A stretch of DNA of 9,748 bases from Oscillospiraceae bacterium. Its GTDB lineage: Bacteria > Bacillota > Clostridia > Oscillospirales > Ruminococcaceae. The translations under genes and the position numbers were made by a program. Of the stretch, positions 8,122 to 9,748 are shown piece by piece; position 1 is the stretch's first letter; each line of letters opens with the position of its first letter. The stretch covers positions 1 to 9,748 of the forward strand of contig JAGAKC010000399.1 of the NCBI GenBank assembly GCA_017848155.1, read 5' to 3'. The notes under the pieces were generated by a model that worked only from the letters and a program-made list of their open reading frames with translations, did not search any database and was not told the origin of the DNA.

Positions 8122-8140
8122 AAATTAGCATTTTTGTCAA
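8112..8140 (-). promoter_or_regulatory. Near-consensus sigma-A promoter for the deacetylase-bactofilin-atp block
   Basis: On the minus strand, TTGACA (8135-8140) is followed by exactly 17 nt and then TATCAT (8112-8117). That is a perfect -35 and a 5/6 -10. Transcription would start near 8105, giving a leader of about 57 nt before the deacetylase ATG. No other comparable promoter is seen down to the left edge, and the gaps between genes are at most 65 nt, so this may also drive the atp genes. Internal promoters inside coding sequence cannot be excluded. Confidence 0.8.
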
Positions 8141-8254
8141 TAGCAAAGGGGAGGAAAACCGTGCTTACGGACGAAAAATGGACACAATGTGATTAAAATG
8201 CACTCTCGTTTTTGTATAATATGCATAATCGATGCAGAAAATACAGAATATGAC

Positions 8255-8286
8255 AAAAAACACCCTCTCCGCTTATGGAGAGGGTG
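8255..8286 (-). terminator. Rho-independent terminator after the cyclophilin gene
   Basis: A perfect 10-bp stem, CACCCTCTCC (8261-8270) with GGAGAGGGTG (8277-8286), and a 6-nt loop are followed on the minus strand by six Ts (8255-8260). It starts 6 nt after the cyclophilin stop codon. It closes the acyl-CoA synthetase-cyclophilin unit and separates it from the next promoter. In the plus direction no T-run follows. The remaining bases between here and the promoter (8141-8254) show no gene I can support. Confidence 0.95.
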
Positions 8287-8292
8287 ATGTTA

Positions 8293-8766
8293 TCATTCCT
8301 CGATATACACCTTTTTCATTCTGATATCAGACCTGGGACGATCGTTCATGTCAGTGGCAGATTCGGCGATCTCGTCAACTGCGTCCATGCCCTCGATCAC
8401 CTTTCCGAAAGCCGCATACTGACCGTCAAGGAAGGTGGAATCCTTGTGGCAGATAAAGAACTGGGAGCTTGCGGAGTTGGGGTTCTGTGCTCTTGCCATG
8501 GAGAGTACTCCACGTTCGTGAGAGAGGCTGTTGGGAACACCGTTCATAAGGAACTCGCCCTTTATCTTTTCCTTTGCGCCGCCCATACCTGTGCCTGTGG
8601 GGTCGCCGCCCTGTATCATGAAGTCCTTTATTACACGGTGGAAGATAAGTCCGTCATAAAAGCCCTCGCCTACCAGCTTTAAAAAGTTCTCAACTGTGAT
8701 GGGCGCCTTATCAGGATAAAGCTCCAGCTTTATCTTCTTGCCGTTTTCCATTTCGATAACTACCAT
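8293..8766 (-). CDS. Cyclophilin-type peptidyl-prolyl cis-trans isomerase
   Basis: A 157-residue single-domain cyclophilin, the usual compact bacterial size. It catalyses cis-trans isomerisation of bonds before proline to assist protein folding. It has no signal peptide, so it should be cytoplasmic. The catalytic core FHRVIKDFMIQGGDP (42-56) includes Arg44, Phe49 and Gln52, and the family stretch SMARAQNPNSASSQFFI (89-105) follows. At the position of the cyclosporin-contacting Trp of human cyclophilin A there is Tyr117 (FLDGQYAAFGKV), common in bacteria. The ATG at 8766 has GGAGG 9 nt upstream. It follows the acyl-CoA synthetase by 32 nt with no terminator between, so the two are probably co-transcribed, and ends at the terminator 8255-8286. 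No functional link to the synthetase is evident. Confidence 0.97.
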   Translation of the reverse strand: MVVIEMENGKKIKLELYPDKAPITVENFLKLVGEGFYDGLIFHRVIKDFMIQGGDPTGTGMGGAKEKIKGEFLMNGVPNSLSHERGVLSMARAQNPNSASSQFFICHKDSTFLDGQYAAFGKVIEGMDAVDEIAESATDMNDRPRSDIRMKKVYIEE

Positions 8767-8798
8767 TTTATTTTTCCTCCGTTATTTATTTCTGCTGT

Positions 8799-9748
8799 TT
8801 ACAGCGGATTTTCCTCGTTGTATCTCTCAAGGTCACGCTTTCTTATCTCGCCGCGCTTTATCTTGCCGCTGATGGTCTTTGGCAGTTCATCAACGAATTC
8901 GATGATCCTGGGGTATTTGTAGGGCGCAGTGTTCTTCTTTACGTGATCCTGCAGTTCCTTTACCAGCTCATCGCTTGCGGTGTGACCCTTTGCGAGTACT
9001 ATCGTTGCCTTTACCACCATTCCTCTGATGGGGTGAGGAGCGCCTGTGACCGCACACTCCAGAACAGCAGGATGTGCGATAAGAACGCTTTCTATCTCAA
9101 ACGGACCTATGCGGTAGCCGCTCGCCTTTATAACGTCGTCGTTCCTGCCTACATACCAGTAGTAGCCGTCCTCGTCACGCCATGCGGTATCTCCTGTGTG
9201 ATACAGTCCGTCATGCCATGCTTCATCGGTGACCTCTTTGTTGCGGTAGTATCCACGGAAAAGTCCGACCTTATTTGTATAGTCTGCACGTACGCATATC
9301 TCACCGGTTTCGCCCACAGGTACCTCTTCGCCGTCCGCATCGATGAGTGCGATGTCGTAAAGAGGTGTAGGCTTGCCCATGGAGCCGGGCTTCGGGGTCA
9401 TGCCGATGGTGTTTGCGAGCATTACCGCAGACTCTGTCTGACCAAAGCCCTCCATCAGCTTTATTCCCGTGTATTCAAGCCATTTGTTGTAGACCTCGGG
9501 GTTCAGTGCTTCTCCTGCGATGGTGCAGTATTTTAGGCTGGACAGGTCATAACTGCCTATTCCTGCCTTTATGAAGAATCTGAACATCGTGGGCGGTGCA
9601 CAGAAGGTGGTTATTCTGTATTTTTCCATTACCGCCAGCATGTTTTCGGGAATGAACTTGTCAAAGTCATATACGAATACGCAGGTACCCATTATGAGCT
9701 GACCATACATCTTGCCCCATGCAGCCTTGCCCCAGCCTGTATCGGATA
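8799..9748 (-). CDS. AMP-forming acyl-CoA synthetase, C-terminal part (5' end beyond the right edge)
   Basis: The enzyme activates a carboxylic acid with ATP to an acyl-adenylate and then forms the CoA thioester. The reading frame is open to the window edge; the ATG at 9710 is internal, since the upstream codons read [12 protein letters not shown], the conserved motif of the acetyl/medium-chain acyl-CoA synthetase branch. About 316 codons of an expected 540-570 are present. Motifs after it are [10 protein letters not shown], the adenine-binding GFGQTE (9432-9449), YHTGD, the hinge region [20 protein letters not shown], and the C-terminal [10 protein letters not shown] containing the catalytic Lys (codon near 8862-8864). 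All are intact. The closest family is probably the medium-chain (MACS) group rather than true acetyl-CoA synthetase, judged from the hinge wording and EENPL end; the substrate is not readable here because the N-terminal P-loop region is missing. It leads the unit containing the cyclophilin gene. Confidence 0.95.
   Translation of the reverse strand, partial: SDTGWGKAAWGKMYGQLIMGTCVFVYDFDKFIPENMLAVMEKYRITTFCAPPTMFRFFIKAGIGSYDLSSLKYCTIAGEALNPEVYNKWLEYTGIKLMEGFGQTESAVMLANTIGMTPKPGSMGKPTPLYDIALIDADGEEVPVGETGEICVRADYTNKVGLFRGYYRNKEVTDEAWHDGLYHTGDTAWRDEDGYYWYVGRNDDVIKASGYRIGPFEIESVLIAHPAVLECAVTGAPHPIRGMVVKATIVLAKGHTASDELVKELQDHVKKNTAPYKYPRIIEFVDELPKTISGKIKRGEIRKRDLERYNEENPL

Noticed and set aside
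8161..8196. Plus-strand mini-frame of 11 codons (GTG start) after a strong AAAGGGGAGG
   Set aside because: The Shine-Dalgarno-like run is good, but the peptide is 11 residues and no plus-strand promoter or downstream gene exists.
8215..8220. Plus-strand TATAAT resembling a -10 box
   Set aside because: No acceptable -35 lies 16-18 nt upstream, and any transcript would run antisense into the cyclophilin gene.
8222..8237. TGCAT/ATGCA inverted repeat in the AT-rich intergenic stretch
   Set aside because: It has only a 5-bp stem built from overlapping self-palindromes (ATGCAT, ATCGAT), with no T-run or nearby start, and is easily chance.

Overview
This window looks like chromosomal DNA of a Clostridia-type Firmicute, most likely a Ruminococcus-like gut or rumen anaerobe. 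That is inferred from AGGAGG-type ribosome sites, the atpI-B-E-F-H-A-G gene order, and the style of the proteins (Na+-type c subunit, bactofilin, NodB deacetylase); no taxonomic search was possible. Every gene I accept is on the minus strand, so the biological order runs from high to low coordinates. Both ends are cut inside genes: an acyl-CoA synthetase at the right and atpG at the left.

Right end (about 8250-9748): the C-terminal two thirds of an AMP-forming acyl-CoA synthetase, then a single-domain cyclophilin prolyl isomerase 32 nt downstream. The pair ends at a clear Rho-independent terminator (8255-8286). The gap 8049-8292 holds that terminator and a near-consensus sigma-A promoter (TTGACA, 17 nt, TATCAT) reading into the next block, with inverted repeats around the -10 and the transcript start.

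Centre (5065-8048): three tightly packed envelope-type genes: a membrane-anchored NodB polysaccharide deacetylase with all catalytic motifs, a bactofilin with a long Ala/Gln/Pro-rich tail, and a single-pass membrane protein of unknown function. No terminator or sizeable gap separates them from the genes that follow.

Left (1-5063): an F-type ATP synthase operon in the order atpZ, atpI, atpB (a), atpE (c), atpF (b), atpH (delta), atpA (alpha), an extra 42-residue membrane peptide, and atpG (gamma, partial). atpD and atpC are expected beyond the left edge. AtpZ and AtpI are accessory or assembly factors; a, b and c form the membrane motor; delta links stator to F1; alpha and gamma belong to the catalytic head and rotor.

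The points most worth following are: (1) a c subunit with a complete Na+-type ligand set in the rarer two-carboxylate form (Glu replacing Gln); (2) an unannotated 42-codon membrane-peptide gene with its own good ribosome site between atpA and atpG; (3) an atpG whose position-appropriate start codon appears to be AUA; (4) paired hairpins between atpI and atpB; and (5) apparent co-transcription of envelope and bactofilin genes with the ATP synthase from one promoter.
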